Below the pieces are notes generated by a model, which saw only the letters and a program-made list of their open reading frames with translations, made no database searches and had not been told where the DNA came from. Of a stretch of 64,000 nucleotides of DNA, positions 1 to 7,657 are shown in pieces. The first letter of the stretch is position 1; each line of letters starts with the position of its first letter. Made by a program: the position numbers and the translations under genes. The DNA comes from an uncultured Prolixibacteraceae bacterium (GTDB taxonomy: Bacteria; Bacteroidota; Bacteroidia; Bacteroidales; Prolixibacteraceae): the NCBI GenBank assembly GCA_937915865.1, contig CALGIG010000057.1:37509-101508 (forward strand), read 5' to 3'.

Positions 1-585
1 GCGATAAAAGTGGCAGAGAAAACTTTACCGGATTTAATTATTCTGGATGTGATGATGCCCGAAATGGATGGTATTGCTGCCTGCGAGGAAATCCGCAGAA
101 TTCCTTCGTTACAAAATACAATTATCGCTTTTCTGACAGCCCGAGGCGAAGACTATTCGCAGATTGCCGGGTTCGAAGCTGGTGCCGATGATTATATTAC
201 CAAACCTATTCGTCCGAAAGTTTTGGTTAGTCGGGTAAAAGCATTGCTCAAACGTACTTCAACAGTTAGTACAACACCAACAACGGTTGTTGAAAGTGCC
301 AATACAATGACTATTGGTAATCTTGTTATTGATAAAGAACGATACCTGATTATCAAAGATGGTGAAGAAATGATATTGCCTCGTAAAGAATTTGAATTAC
401 TTTCTCTGTTGGTTTCAAAACCTGGAAAAGTATTTACCCGCGAAGAAATTTACTATTCGGTTTGGGGCGATAATGTTGTGGTTGGCGACCGCACCATCGA
501 TGTTCATATTCGTAAATTGAGAGAAAAAATTGGTAACGATCAAATTAAAACGCTCAAAGGAATTGGCTACAAATTCATTGAATAA
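1..585 (+). CDS. OmpR/PhoB-type response regulator, 5' end outside window
   Basis: This is the DNA-binding output protein of a two-component system. The frame is open through base 1, and the first visible residues (AIKVAEKTLPDLIILDVMMP) already lie in the receiver domain just before the phospho-acceptor Asp of LDVMMPEMDG. The GTG at position 10 is therefore not the true start, and roughly the first 35-40 receiver residues lie outside. The receiver Lys is in the DYITKPI motif. A linker of Thr/Val follows, then a winged-helix trans-activation domain (LPRKEFELLSLL...VFTREEIYYSVWG...DRTIDVHIRKLREKI...GIGYKFIE). No histidine kinase is visible; it may lie upstream. The gene ends before a hairpin terminator. 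Confidence 0.93.
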   Translation, partial: AIKVAEKTLPDLIILDVMMPEMDGIAACEEIRRIPSLQNTIIAFLTARGEDYSQIAGFEAGADDYITKPIRPKVLVSRVKALLKRTSTVSTTPTTVVESANTMTIGNLVIDKERYLIIKDGEEMILPRKEFELLSLLVSKPGKVFTREEIYYSVWGDNVVVGDRTIDVHIRKLREKIGNDQIKTLKGIGYKFIE

Positions 586-609
586 CATTGAAAAAACAAA
601 TATATTTTG

Positions 610-637
610 AAGCCAGGTATCCTATCTGGCTTTTTTA
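610..637 (+). terminator. Intrinsic terminator after response regulator
   Basis: An AAGCCAGGTA / TATCTGGCTT stem with a 3-nt loop and one mismatch is followed by a T-rich tract (TTTTTTATTT). It lies 25 bp after the response-regulator stop codon and separates that unit from ileS. Confidence 0.75.
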
Positions 638-735
638 TTTTCATCGTCAATCGTTGCTGAATATTAATAATTTATTGCATTTGCATCTATTCTTTCATAC
701 AGGTATTTATATCTAATACCAATACCATTTTTTTC

Positions 736-743
736 TATATTTG
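736..743 (+). promoter_or_regulatory. Bacteroidota -7 promoter element for ileS
   Basis: TATATTTG matches the Bacteroidota vegetative -7 consensus TAnnTTTG and lies 36 bp before the ATG at 780. A TTG that could be read as an upstream in-frame start (741) falls inside this element, so translation should begin at the ATG at 780. I see no convincing TTG -33 box at the usual distance. Confidence 0.55.
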
Positions 744-779
744 TACCTTTCAAAAAATAAGGCTATAACATCTGTTAAA

Positions 780-3700
780 ATGAATAATAAATTTCAGGTT
801 TACAAGCAATTAGATCTTTCTCAAATCAATAAGGATGTTTTGAAAAAATGGGAAGATGATGATACATTTCACAAAAGTATAACAACCCGCGAAGGCCATC
901 AGACCTTTGTCTTTTACGAAGGGCCACCTTCGGCAAATGGGATGCCCGGAATTCATCATGTGATGGCGCGTGCCATTAAAGATACGATTTGCCGCTACAA
1001 AACCATGAAAGGCTACCGCGTTCACCGCAAGGCCGGCTGGGATACCCACGGACTTCCGGTTGAACTGGGCGTAGAAAAAATGCTTGGAATCACCAAAGAC
1101 GACATTGGCAAAACTATTTCGGTGGCCGAATACAACAAAGCGTGTCGTACCGAAGTAATGAAATATACCAGGGAATGGGAAGAACTTACCCGCCGTATGG
1201 GCTATTGGGTGAACATGGACGATCCGTACATTACCTACGACAATCGTTACATCGAAACCGTCTGGTGGTTACTGAAACAATTGTACAATAAAGATTTACT
1301 ATACAAAGGCTACACCATTCAACCTTTTTCGCCTGCTGCCGGGACCGGACTTAGTTCGCACGAGTTGAACCAGCCTGGTTGCTACCGCGATGTAAAAGAC
1401 ACCACTGCTGTTGCCCAGTTTAAAGCTATCCGGAATGAAAAGTCGGAATTTCTGTTCGAGAATGTGGATACCGATTTGTATTTCCTCGCCTGGACAACCA
1501 CACCGTGGACATTACCATCGAACACGGCACTTTGCGTTGGCCCGAAAATAACCTACTTGAAAGTTCGCAGTTTCAACCCGTATACCGGTGCACCAGTCAC
1601 CTTGATTCTGGCAAAAAACCTGCTGGCAACACATTTTGATCCAAAGAACGCTGAACTGTCACTGGAAGATTACCAGGTTGGCGACAAAAAGATTCCGTAC
1701 AAAGTGTTGGCCGAATATGCAGGAACAGAACTGGAAGGTGTGAAATACGAACAACTGATCAACTGGGTAAAACCGAAAGGCGATGCCTTCAGGGTGATTA
1801 CCGGCGATTTTGTTACCACTGAAGATGGTACTGGTATCGTTCACATTGCACCAACCTTTGGTGCCGACGACGACCGCGTGGCCAAACAAAGTGGCATTTC
1901 GCCATTGATTGTTGACGACCGTGAAGGCAAACGTCAGCCGCTGGTTGACCGCAACGGACGTATGTTTTTAGTTGAAAATATGTCCTCTGAATTTGTTTCA
2001 GAATACGTGAATGTGGAAGCCTATTCTGAATTTGCCGGTCGCTTCGTGAAAAATGCCTACGACGATACGCTCACAGATGACGACGCTACGCTCGACATCG
2101 ACATCTGCGTGATGCTGAAAAAAGAGAACAAGGCCTTCAAGGTTGAAAAACACGTGCACAATTATCCGCATTGCTGGAGAACCGATAAACCGATCCTGTA
2201 TTATCCACTCGATTCGTGGTTCATTCGTACCACAGCGGTAAAAGATAAAATGATTGCGCTCAACAATACCATCAACTGGAAACCAGCGTCAACCGGAACC
2301 GGACGTTTCGGTAACTGGCTCGAAAACCTGGTTGACTGGAACCTGAGCCGCTCGCGTTTCTGGGGAACTCCGCTCCCAATCTGGCGAACCGAAGATGGGT
2401 TGGAAGCAAAATGTATTGGTTCAACCGAAGAACTGATGGCCGAAATTAAAGGTGCAGTTGCTGCCGGAGTGATGGAAAAGAACATTTTCGAAGGCTTCGA
2501 AGTGGGCAACAACTCGAAGGAAAACTACGACAAAATAGACCTTCACCGTCCGTTTGTTGACGACATTGTGTTGGTTTCGGCTTCAGGAAAGAAAATGTTC
2601 CGCGAGCCCGACCTGATTGACGTCTGGTTCGATTCAGGCGCCATGCCTTACGCGCAGTGGCATTATCCATTTAGCCTCCCCTCAACCCCCTCCTCAAGAG
2701 GGGGAGAAAAAGGAGCTTTGCCTAACGTTGATCCAAATGATAGAGAGGCTTTTAAGTCCTCCCCTTCGGGGAGGGTTTGGGAGGGGCTTTTCCCTGCCGA
2801 TTTCATTGCTGAAGGAGTTGACCAAACCCGTGGATGGTTCTTCACACTGCACGCCATTGCCACGATGATCGACGAATCGGTTTCGTTTAAAAATATCATC
2901 TCAAACGGTTTGGTGCTCGACAAAAACGGCAACAAAATGTCGAAACGTTTGGGCAACGCCATCGAACCGTTTGCCGCCATCGAAGACAATGGTTCCGACC
3001 CGTTGCGCTGGTACATGCTCACCAACTCACAACCGTGGGACAACCTGAAATTCGACATGGCCGGTGTTGACGAAGTGAAACGCAAATTTTTTGGAACACT
3101 TTACAATACTTATAACTTCTTCGCGATGTATGCCAACATCGACGGTTTTACGTATGCCGAAGAAGAAATACCAGTAAGCGAACGCCCGGAATTGGACCGC
3201 TGGATTATTTCTTTACTGAATTCGCTGGTGAAAGAAGTTGGTGAAAGCTACGAAAGCTACGAGCCAACCCGCGCCGGACGTGCCATTTCTGAATTTGTAT
3301 CGGAAAACCTGAGTAACTGGTTCGTTCGCCTGAGCCGTAAACGCTACTGGGGCGGATCTTATGACAAAGACAAAATTTCGGCCTACCAAACATTGTACAC
3401 TTGTTTGAGCACCATCGCCAAACTGATGGCGCCAATTGCCCCATTCTATTCCGATTTGCTTTATACTGATTTGAATAAAATCACCGGCAAAGAAACCGAC
3501 CAGAGCGTGCATTTAGCTGAATTCCCAACCAGCGACGAATCGTTGATCAACACTGATTTGGAACAAAAAATGGATTTGGCGCAAAAAGCTTCCTCGATGA
3601 TTTTGGCGCTTCGCCGCAAAGAAAAGCTGAAAGTTCGTCAGCCACTGGCAAAAATCATGGTGCCGGTTTTGAATCCTGAATTCAAAGCCCATTTCGAAGC

Positions 3701-4307
3701 GGTGAAGAACATCATCCTTTCAGAAGTAAATGTGAAAGAAGTTGAATACATCACTGATTCAGAAGGAATTATTAAGAAAAAGATAAAAGCAAACTTTAAA
3801 ACTCTTGGCCCAAAATACGGCAAACTGATGAAGCAGATTTCAGGAGAAATTGCCGCATTTAGCCAGCACAACATTGGCCAGCTCGAAAAGTCAGGAAATT
3901 ATCTGTTAAACATTGAAGGACAGGAAATTCTGATCGGCTTGGAAGATGTTGAAATACAGACAGAAGATATACCCGGATGGTTGGTTGCCAGCGAAGGCGG
4001 CCTGACCATTGCTCTTGACATCAACCTTACTGAAGAACTGAAGCAGGAAGGAATTGCCCGCGAGTTTATCAACAAAATTCAGAACATCCGAAAGGATAGT
4101 GATTTTGAAGTGACTGACCGAATTGTCCTGAAAATTCAGAAACACGATTTTTACAATCAGGCTGTAACCAATTTTTCAGAATATATTAGAACTCAAACCC
4201 TTGCTTCTGAATTGATTATGCTTGACCAACTCGTGGAAGAAAATTCACATTTAGTTGAGATTGATGCAGATGTTGAAGCACGGATTCAGGTAATCCGGAA
4301 TTCATAA
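780..4307 (+). CDS. ileS: Isoleucyl-tRNA synthetase with an inserted palindromic repeat
   Basis: Cytoplasmic class I synthetase that charges tRNA-Ile and edits Val-tRNA-Ile. The HIGH-equivalent is GIHH (residues 57-60, in ANGMPGIHH, the usual form in this phylum). The KMSKR loop is at 719-723, and the CP1 editing domain includes LAWTTTPWTLPSNTAL and GTGIVHIAPTFGADD. The C-terminal anticodon-binding and tail regions are complete, giving 1,175 residues from the ATG at 780. That start is chosen because the alternative TTG at 741 overlaps the promoter. Between WHYPF (to 631) and FPADFIAEGVDQTRGWF (from 671), residues 632-670 are Pro/Ser/Gly-rich and are encoded by a DNA palindrome (see 2673-2789). 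That segment normally holds only a short loop. All catalytic motifs are intact, so the enzyme is probably active. Confidence 0.97.
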   Translation: MNNKFQVYKQLDLSQINKDVLKKWEDDDTFHKSITTREGHQTFVFYEGPPSANGMPGIHHVMARAIKDTICRYKTMKGYRVHRKAGWDTHGLPVELGVEKMLGITKDDIGKTISVAEYNKACRTEVMKYTREWEELTRRMGYWVNMDDPYITYDNRYIETVWWLLKQLYNKDLLYKGYTIQPFSPAAGTGLSSHELNQPGCYRDVKDTTAVAQFKAIRNEKSEFLFENVDTDLYFLAWTTTPWTLPSNTALCVGPKITYLKVRSFNPYTGAPVTLILAKNLLATHFDPKNAELSLEDYQVGDKKIPYKVLAEYAGTELEGVKYEQLINWVKPKGDAFRVITGDFVTTEDGTGIVHIAPTFGADDDRVAKQSGISPLIVDDREGKRQPLVDRNGRMFLVENMSSEFVSEYVNVEAYSEFAGRFVKNAYDDTLTDDDATLDIDICVMLKKENKAFKVEKHVHNYPHCWRTDKPILYYPLDSWFIRTTAVKDKMIALNNTINWKPASTGTGRFGNWLENLVDWNLSRSRFWGTPLPIWRTEDGLEAKCIGSTEELMAEIKGAVAAGVMEKNIFEGFEVGNNSKENYDKIDLHRPFVDDIVLVSASGKKMFREPDLIDVWFDSGAMPYAQWHYPFSLPSTPSSRGGEKGALPNVDPNDREAFKSSPSGRVWEGLFPADFIAEGVDQTRGWFFTLHAIATMIDESVSFKNIISNGLVLDKNGNKMSKRLGNAIEPFAAIEDNGSDPLRWYMLTNSQPWDNLKFDMAGVDEVKRKFFGTLYNTYNFFAMYANIDGFTYAEEEIPVSERPELDRWIISLLNSLVKEVGESYESYEPTRAGRAISEFVSENLSNWFVRLSRKRYWGGSYDKDKISAYQTLYTCLSTIAKLMAPIAPFYSDLLYTDLNKITGKETDQSVHLAEFPTSDESLINTDLEQKMDLAQKASSMILALRRKEKLKVRQPLAKIMVPVLNPEFKAHFEAVKNIILSEVNVKEVEYITDSEGIIKKKIKANFKTLGPKYGKLMKQISGEIAAFSQHNIGQLEKSGNYLLNIEGQEILIGLEDVEIQTEDIPGWLVASEGGLTIALDINLTEELKQEGIAREFINKIQNIRKDSDFEVTDRIVLKIQKHDFYNQAVTNFSEYIRTQTLASELIMLDQLVEENSHLVEIDADVEARIQVIRNS
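2673..2789. repeat. REPIN-like double palindrome inserted in frame in ileS
   Basis: Two G/C-rich hairpins stand head to head. The left arm has CCCCCTC (2686-2692) / GAGGGGG (2698-2704). The right arm has CCTCCCC (2758-2764) / GGGGAGG (2768-2774). The outer ends AGCCTCCCC (2673-2681) and GGGAGGGGCTT (2779-2789) are imperfect inverted copies. The 117-bp length equals exactly 39 codons with no stop, so the synthetase frame is preserved. The layout is that of a REP doublet; C-rich palindromes of this general kind are, from memory, scattered between genes in many Bacteroidota genomes. No RAYT transposase is present in the window. Confidence 0.75.
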
Positions 4308-4421
4308 TATTGTAATGTACTCAGAATACTTAAAGGCATACTTTGAATCGAAATATTTTTATACTTTTAAGGTCTGAGGTAAATGTTACCCTAATCAGGA
4401 ACTGAATTAAAGCTTATTGTT

Positions 4422-4799
4422 ATGAGTGAAAAGAACAGATACTCGGATGAAGAATTGCAAGAATTTAAAGCCATAATTCTTGACAAACTCGAAAAAGCCC
4501 AGAAGGACTTTGAAATGTACAAAAGCTCCATAACTCAGAGCGACGGTAATGATACTCAGGACACATCGCCAACCTTTAAGGTTTTGGAAGAAGGTGCTGC
4601 AACGCTATCGAAAGAAGAAGCGGGGAAACTTGCTCAACGTCAGCAAAAATTTATTCAATACTTACAGGCAGCCTTAGTTCGTATCGAGAACAAAACTTAC
4701 GGTATTTGCCGTGAAACAGGTAAACTTATCTCGAAAGAACGTTTACGAGCTGTTCCACATGCGACATTAAGTATTGACGCTAAAAACGGATTGAAATAA
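4422..4799 (+). CDS. TraR/DksA-family protein lacking the full zinc finger
   Basis: A 125-residue protein with an N-terminal coiled-coil-like helical half and a C-terminal segment YGICRETGKLISKERLRAVPHATLS that matches the DksA/TraR globular motif. Only one of the four canonical zinc-binding Cys remains (YGIC; the partner positions are Thr, Leu and others), so it probably does not bind zinc in the classical way. To my recollection this form is common among Bacteroidota homologues. The likely role is transcription modulation through the RNA polymerase secondary channel, which is an inference. It lies between ileS and lspA, and a terminator follows immediately. Confidence 0.88.
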   Translation: MSEKNRYSDEELQEFKAIILDKLEKAQKDFEMYKSSITQSDGNDTQDTSPTFKVLEEGAATLSKEEAGKLAQRQQKFIQYLQAALVRIENKTYGICRETGKLISKERLRAVPHATLSIDAKNGLK

Positions 4800-4820
4800 G
4801 TTATATTTAAATATTTTCTG

Positions 4821-4855
4821 ATGATTGGAAGAGAAACACTTCCAATCATTTTTTT
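4821..4855 (+). terminator. Strong intrinsic terminator between traR-like gene and lspA
   Basis: A perfect 11-bp stem (ATGATTGGAAG 4821-4831 / CTTCCAATCAT 4839-4849) with a 7-nt loop is followed by T6. It ends only 12 bp before the lspA ATG, so read-through into lspA would have to pass a full terminator, or lspA needs its own initiation site. Confidence 0.85.
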
Positions 4856-4867
4856 ATAAGATAAAAG

Positions 4868-5560
4868 ATGTCGAAACTACAAAAATCAATTGTCATTGTT
4901 GTTGTGGTGCTATTAATTGATCAGGTACTTAAAATATGGATCAAAACGCACATGACTTTGGGTGAAGAATTTAATGTAATTGGTAGCTGGTTCCGTATCC
5001 ATTTTGTTGAAAATAATGGTATGGCTTTTGGATTTGAATTTGGAGGCGGTTATGGTAAAATTTTCCTTAGTTTATTTCGTATTGCAGCCGTTTTTATTAT
5101 TGGGTGGTATATCTTAAAATTGGTGAAGCGTAATTTACCAATGGGATTTATTGCTTGTGTTGCTATGATCTTTGCCGGAGCTATTGGTAATATTATCGAC
5201 AGCGCATTTTATGGTCTCATATTTAATGATAGCGTTGGGAAGGTATCAACTCTCTTTTCATCTGAAGGTGGTTATTCTACTTTTCTGCATGGCAGGGTTG
5301 TAGACATGTTCTATTTCCCTTTGGTATCAGGGGTTTTCCCAAGCTGGGTCCCTGTTTGGGGTGGCAGCGATTTTGAGTTTTTTCGTCCGGTTTTTAATGT
5401 TGCCGATTCTTCTATATCCATCGGCATTTTCTCAATAATTCTTTTTTACCGGAAATTATTCAATAAACTAGGTGAAAAAGAAAAAATAGATTCTAGCAAA
5501 GAAAATAAAAGCGACAATGAAGATATAGTAAAAAGTGAAGTAGAATCTACTGAAAATTGA
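4868..5560 (+). CDS. lspA: Lipoprotein signal peptidase (signal peptidase II)
   Basis: Inner-membrane aspartyl protease that removes signal peptides from diacylated prolipoproteins. The 230 residues hold four hydrophobic segments. Conserved motifs are LIDQVLK (17-22), VENNGMAFG (47-55), GNIIDSAFYG with catalytic D111, GRVVDMFYF, and FNVADSSISIG with catalytic D180. The loop between the two catalytic motifs is longer than in E. coli, and there is a charged C-terminal tail, both usual for this phylum as far as I recall. It follows the traR-like gene but lies behind a terminator. Its substrates here would include the SusD-type lipoproteins. Confidence 0.96.
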   Translation: MSKLQKSIVIVVVVLLIDQVLKIWIKTHMTLGEEFNVIGSWFRIHFVENNGMAFGFEFGGGYGKIFLSLFRIAAVFIIGWYILKLVKRNLPMGFIACVAMIFAGAIGNIIDSAFYGLIFNDSVGKVSTLFSSEGGYSTFLHGRVVDMFYFPLVSGVFPSWVPVWGGSDFEFFRPVFNVADSSISIGIFSIILFYRKLFNKLGEKEKIDSSKENKSDNEDIVKSEVESTEN

Positions 5561-5569
5561 TTTCAGCAC

Positions 5570-5600
5570 TTGTGAAATCGCGATGAATTCTGTAAACTTG
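5570..5600 (+). promoter_or_regulatory. Candidate promoter for the tRNA gene
   Basis: TTG (5570-5572) stands 20 bp before TAAACTTG (5593-5600), one base from the TAnnTTTG consensus, with Bacteroidota-like -33/-7 spacing. The tRNA begins 31 bp downstream. Confidence 0.45.
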
Positions 5601-5631
5601 CACTCCGAAATTTGAAATACCACATATTTCA

Positions 5632-5705
5632 GGGCCCATAGCTCAGTTGGTTAGAGCACCTGACTCATAATCAGGGAGTCACTGGTTCAAGCCCAGTTGG
5701 GCCCA
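5632..5705 (+). tRNA. tRNA with CAT anticodon (Ile2 or elongator Met)
   Basis: A 74-nt cloverleaf with acceptor stem GGGCCCA/TGGGCCC (5632-5638 / 5698-5704), D-loop AGCTCAGTTGGTTAGAGC, anticodon stem-loop CCTGACTCATAATCAGG with CAT at 5666-5668, and T-arm ACTGGTTCAAGCCCAGT. CCA is not encoded. The GGTTCAAGCC T-arm and GC-rich acceptor resemble lysidine-modified tRNA-Ile2 more than elongator Met, but primary sequence alone does not settle this. Its 3' two-thirds are duplicated at 14143-14190, which marks it as an integration target. Confidence 0.95.
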
Positions 5706-5706
5706 C
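5659..5706 (+). repeat. Left attachment site (attL) inside the tRNA
   Basis: The 48 bp from the anticodon stem to one base past the discriminator are identical to 14143-14190. Flanking bases differ on both sides (A vs C before, G vs T after), which fixes the limits of the identity. The crossover probably lies in the anticodon-loop to T-arm region, as for other tRNA-integrating tyrosine recombinases. Confidence 0.92.
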
Positions 5707-5712
5707 GAATTG

Positions 5713-5754
5713 AAAAAGAGGAAGTTACATCAAATGTATTCTTCCTCTTTTTTT
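5713..5754 (+). terminator. Terminator brought in behind the tRNA by the element
   Basis: AAAAAGAGGAAG (5713-5724) pairs with CTTCCTCTTTTTT (5741-5753), ending in a T tract. It lies within the element just past attL, so it replaces the original downstream terminator, which is now found beyond attR (14201-14230). Confidence 0.75.
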
Positions 5755-5758
5755 ATGC

Positions 5759-5781
5759 GGTTTAAATATAGTTTAAATTTT
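5759..5781 (+). repeat. Candidate integrase arm-type site, left end
   Basis: A 23-bp motif made of two GTTTAAAT half-repeats is identical at 21 of 23 positions and in the same orientation as 14029-14051 at the other end of the element. It starts 53 bp inside the attL repeat. Paired motifs at both ends fit arm-type integrase or accessory-factor binding sites. Confidence 0.55.
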
Positions 5782-5805
5782 CAGCAACATTTAGTGTCTT
5801 TCCTG

Positions 5806-6873
5806 CTATGAAGTCTTCAAATTTGTTGCTTTCAGATAACTACTTAAAATCTCAATAAGTTTGTCTGAATGAGTAAAAATATCATCTAAGATAACTATCT
5901 GCTTCCTTTCTTCTTTTCTGTCTTTAACTAATCCAATGTACTTCTTTTCTCTGTTAAAGTATAATCTGCAAATAATTTGACGTGGTCTTTCATAATAAAT
6001 CGTAAAATAGTTCTGATTGTCGTTATATTGAATTTTCGTAGATTCACATTTAGTACGAAGAATAGATTTAACTATTAAAAATCCTTCAAGCTCTTCTTCT
6101 GTTATGGTTATTGTAGGTGAACTATTTTCAGTAACCAATTCTTCCTCTGGTTTAACTTGTTCCTCCTTCTTTAATGCTGTTTGTAACCGCTCATTAACCA
6201 TTTCTTTAATTGTCTGGTTTGCGGTCTTTTTAACCATTGGAGTAAATTGATCAATCAATTTCTTTACTAATCTACCTTCATAAATCTGATTCCCTATAAA
6301 TTTAACGAATTCTTCAGAAGGGTCTGACAATTCCTTCTCGATTATACTTCTAATTTTAGCCGAATACTTTAATTCATTTGCGCTATCAAGTATATTGGTT
6401 ACATCAAAGGCAGACTTATGAAACTTTCGTAGCTCGTTAATAGCTTGTTCTTTAATATTTTCAAAATCAAACTCTAGGAATGGTTCTTCGTCCATTTTAT
6501 TTGGTTCAACAAGGTCTGTAAAAAACTTATAACGAATTCCGTTTGTCAAAATACCAAATCTTGATTTGGAAGCATTGAAATATTTAAAAAGTTGATAATC
6601 ATGTGCATTTAAGTTTACACCCCAATGCTTGCATTCAATTATCATTATTGGCTGTGAATTATAAAATACAGCATAATCCACTTTGTCAAGGTTTCTATTG
6701 CCAAAATCCGCATTATATTCAGGAACAACTTCTGTTGGATTTGTATCATCGTACCCAAGCAGTCTAAGGAAAGGAATGACAAATGCGGTTTTTGTAGCTT
6801 CTTCGGTCTTCGTGTTCTCTTTAAAAGATTGTATCTTTTCTGCTAATAATTTAATGCCGTTCTGGAATTCCAT
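5806..6873 (-). CDS. Stand-alone HsdR N-terminal-like PD-(D/E)xK nuclease
   Basis: A 355-residue protein whose first half matches the type I restriction HsdR N-terminal nuclease fold (HSDR_N_2 type): FVIPFLRLLGYD (31-42), then D66 in KVDYAVF and E80-C-K82 in IMIIECKHWG, the PD-(D/E)xK pattern. The helicase region of a true HsdR is absent. The second half is helical and charged (a Lys/Glu-rich stretch around 230-255) followed by a beta-rich end of unknown fold. A DNA-cleaving or DNA-binding role is likely from the motif. Whether it defends the host, regulates the element or is an orphan enzyme cannot be told here. It is the gene nearest attL, a usual cargo position. Confidence 0.75.
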   Translation of the reverse strand: MEFQNGIKLLAEKIQSFKENTKTEEATKTAFVIPFLRLLGYDDTNPTEVVPEYNADFGNRNLDKVDYAVFYNSQPIMIIECKHWGVNLNAHDYQLFKYFNASKSRFGILTNGIRYKFFTDLVEPNKMDEEPFLEFDFENIKEQAINELRKFHKSAFDVTNILDSANELKYSAKIRSIIEKELSDPSEEFVKFIGNQIYEGRLVKKLIDQFTPMVKKTANQTIKEMVNERLQTALKKEEQVKPEEELVTENSSPTITITEEELEGFLIVKSILRTKCESTKIQYNDNQNYFTIYYERPRQIICRLYFNREKKYIGLVKDRKEERKQIVILDDIFTHSDKLIEILSSYLKATNLKTS

Positions 6874-6944
6874 GTTGAGTTTTTTTAATTAGTTATTGTT
6901 TAAGTGAATTGCAGTGTATTTATTTAAGATCAGTTATTTATTTC

Positions 6945-7387
6945 TTAAAAATCCTCGTCTTTCTGCTTCTGTCTCAAGTTTACTGAGCCTGAGCTGCCAC
7001 GCCGCCTTTCGTTCTCCTCGATATTCTTCAGAGCATCCTTTAATGGAGTCCGAAATAATGGAGGTTGAGAGTGGCTCGCCATTATCTCTCCCAGCGTTCT
7101 TTTCTTCTTCCGTTCTATCGATTTTTCCATCTTTGCTTGTATTTGATTAATGATTGCTTCAGAAAAAATTTCCTACCTGACCAATACCAACCATTTAATC
7201 GAACTTCCTGTTCTTCCCTTGAATAGCCTCGTTTAACATTTTTGTTTGAGCTATTTTCTGTTCCAAGGATAATGGTTGCTTCGACATTTCTTGAACCTCC
7301 AAGCAAGCGTCCTTGCTCTTCTTCTGGTGATAGTCGTTTAAGGATTTGCTCCCCTTTAATAATTCGTTCTGCATAGTAATTAATCAA
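6945..7387 (-). pseudogene. Frameshifted hypothetical gene (two overlapping frames)
   Basis: A 90-codon frame starting at 7387 (MINYYAERIIKGEQ...LLGGSRNVEATIILGT...) and a 61-codon frame starting at 7130 (MEKSIERKKKRTLG...) overlap by 16 bp. The second frame stays open upstream of its ATG (EAIINQIQAK). One extra T in the T6 run (plus-strand A6 at 7163-7168) would join them into a single protein of about 147 residues with a basic, charged C-terminus. I take this as one gene with a homopolymer frameshift; a sequencing error or -1 slippage is equally possible. I do not recognise the family. Confidence 0.45.
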
Positions 7388-7399
7388 ATAGCTTAAAAT

Positions 7400-7597
7400 T
7401 TAACTAATAGGGCTTTCCCTTTTTTCATTTGTTTCTTCATCAATAGCGATATTGTTGTCCTTGAAGTCTTTTAGCAACTCATCTTTAGTGCAAATCATAT
7501 CTTCTAAAAAAAGAGAACCGATTGCATTTCTCAAGTTATAAGGCAATTTGCTAATATCTAAACTGTATTCTTTTAAATAGTATTCTTGTGCATTCAT
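7400..7597 (-). CDS. Small hypothetical protein
   Basis: A 65-residue acidic protein (MNAQEYYLKEYSLDISKLPY...) with no signal peptide or membrane segment, predicted helical. It ends 12 bp before the next small gene downstream and is probably co-transcribed with it. I do not recognise a family. The credible start and close spacing support it, but the short length keeps confidence moderate. Confidence 0.5.
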   Translation of the reverse strand: MNAQEYYLKEYSLDISKLPYNLRNAIGSLFLEDMICTKDELLKDFKDNNIAIDEETNEKRESPIS

Positions 7598-7657
7598 TAC
7601 TTTTTTATTTTGTAATTAACGTTTTACCTCATACATTAAGTTTGGTAGAATGGCAAG

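Noticed and set aside
2617..3085. Alternative frames across the ileS palindrome
   Set aside because: They arise because the G/C-rich repeat is stop-free on both strands; the ileS frame is continuous and carries all family motifs.
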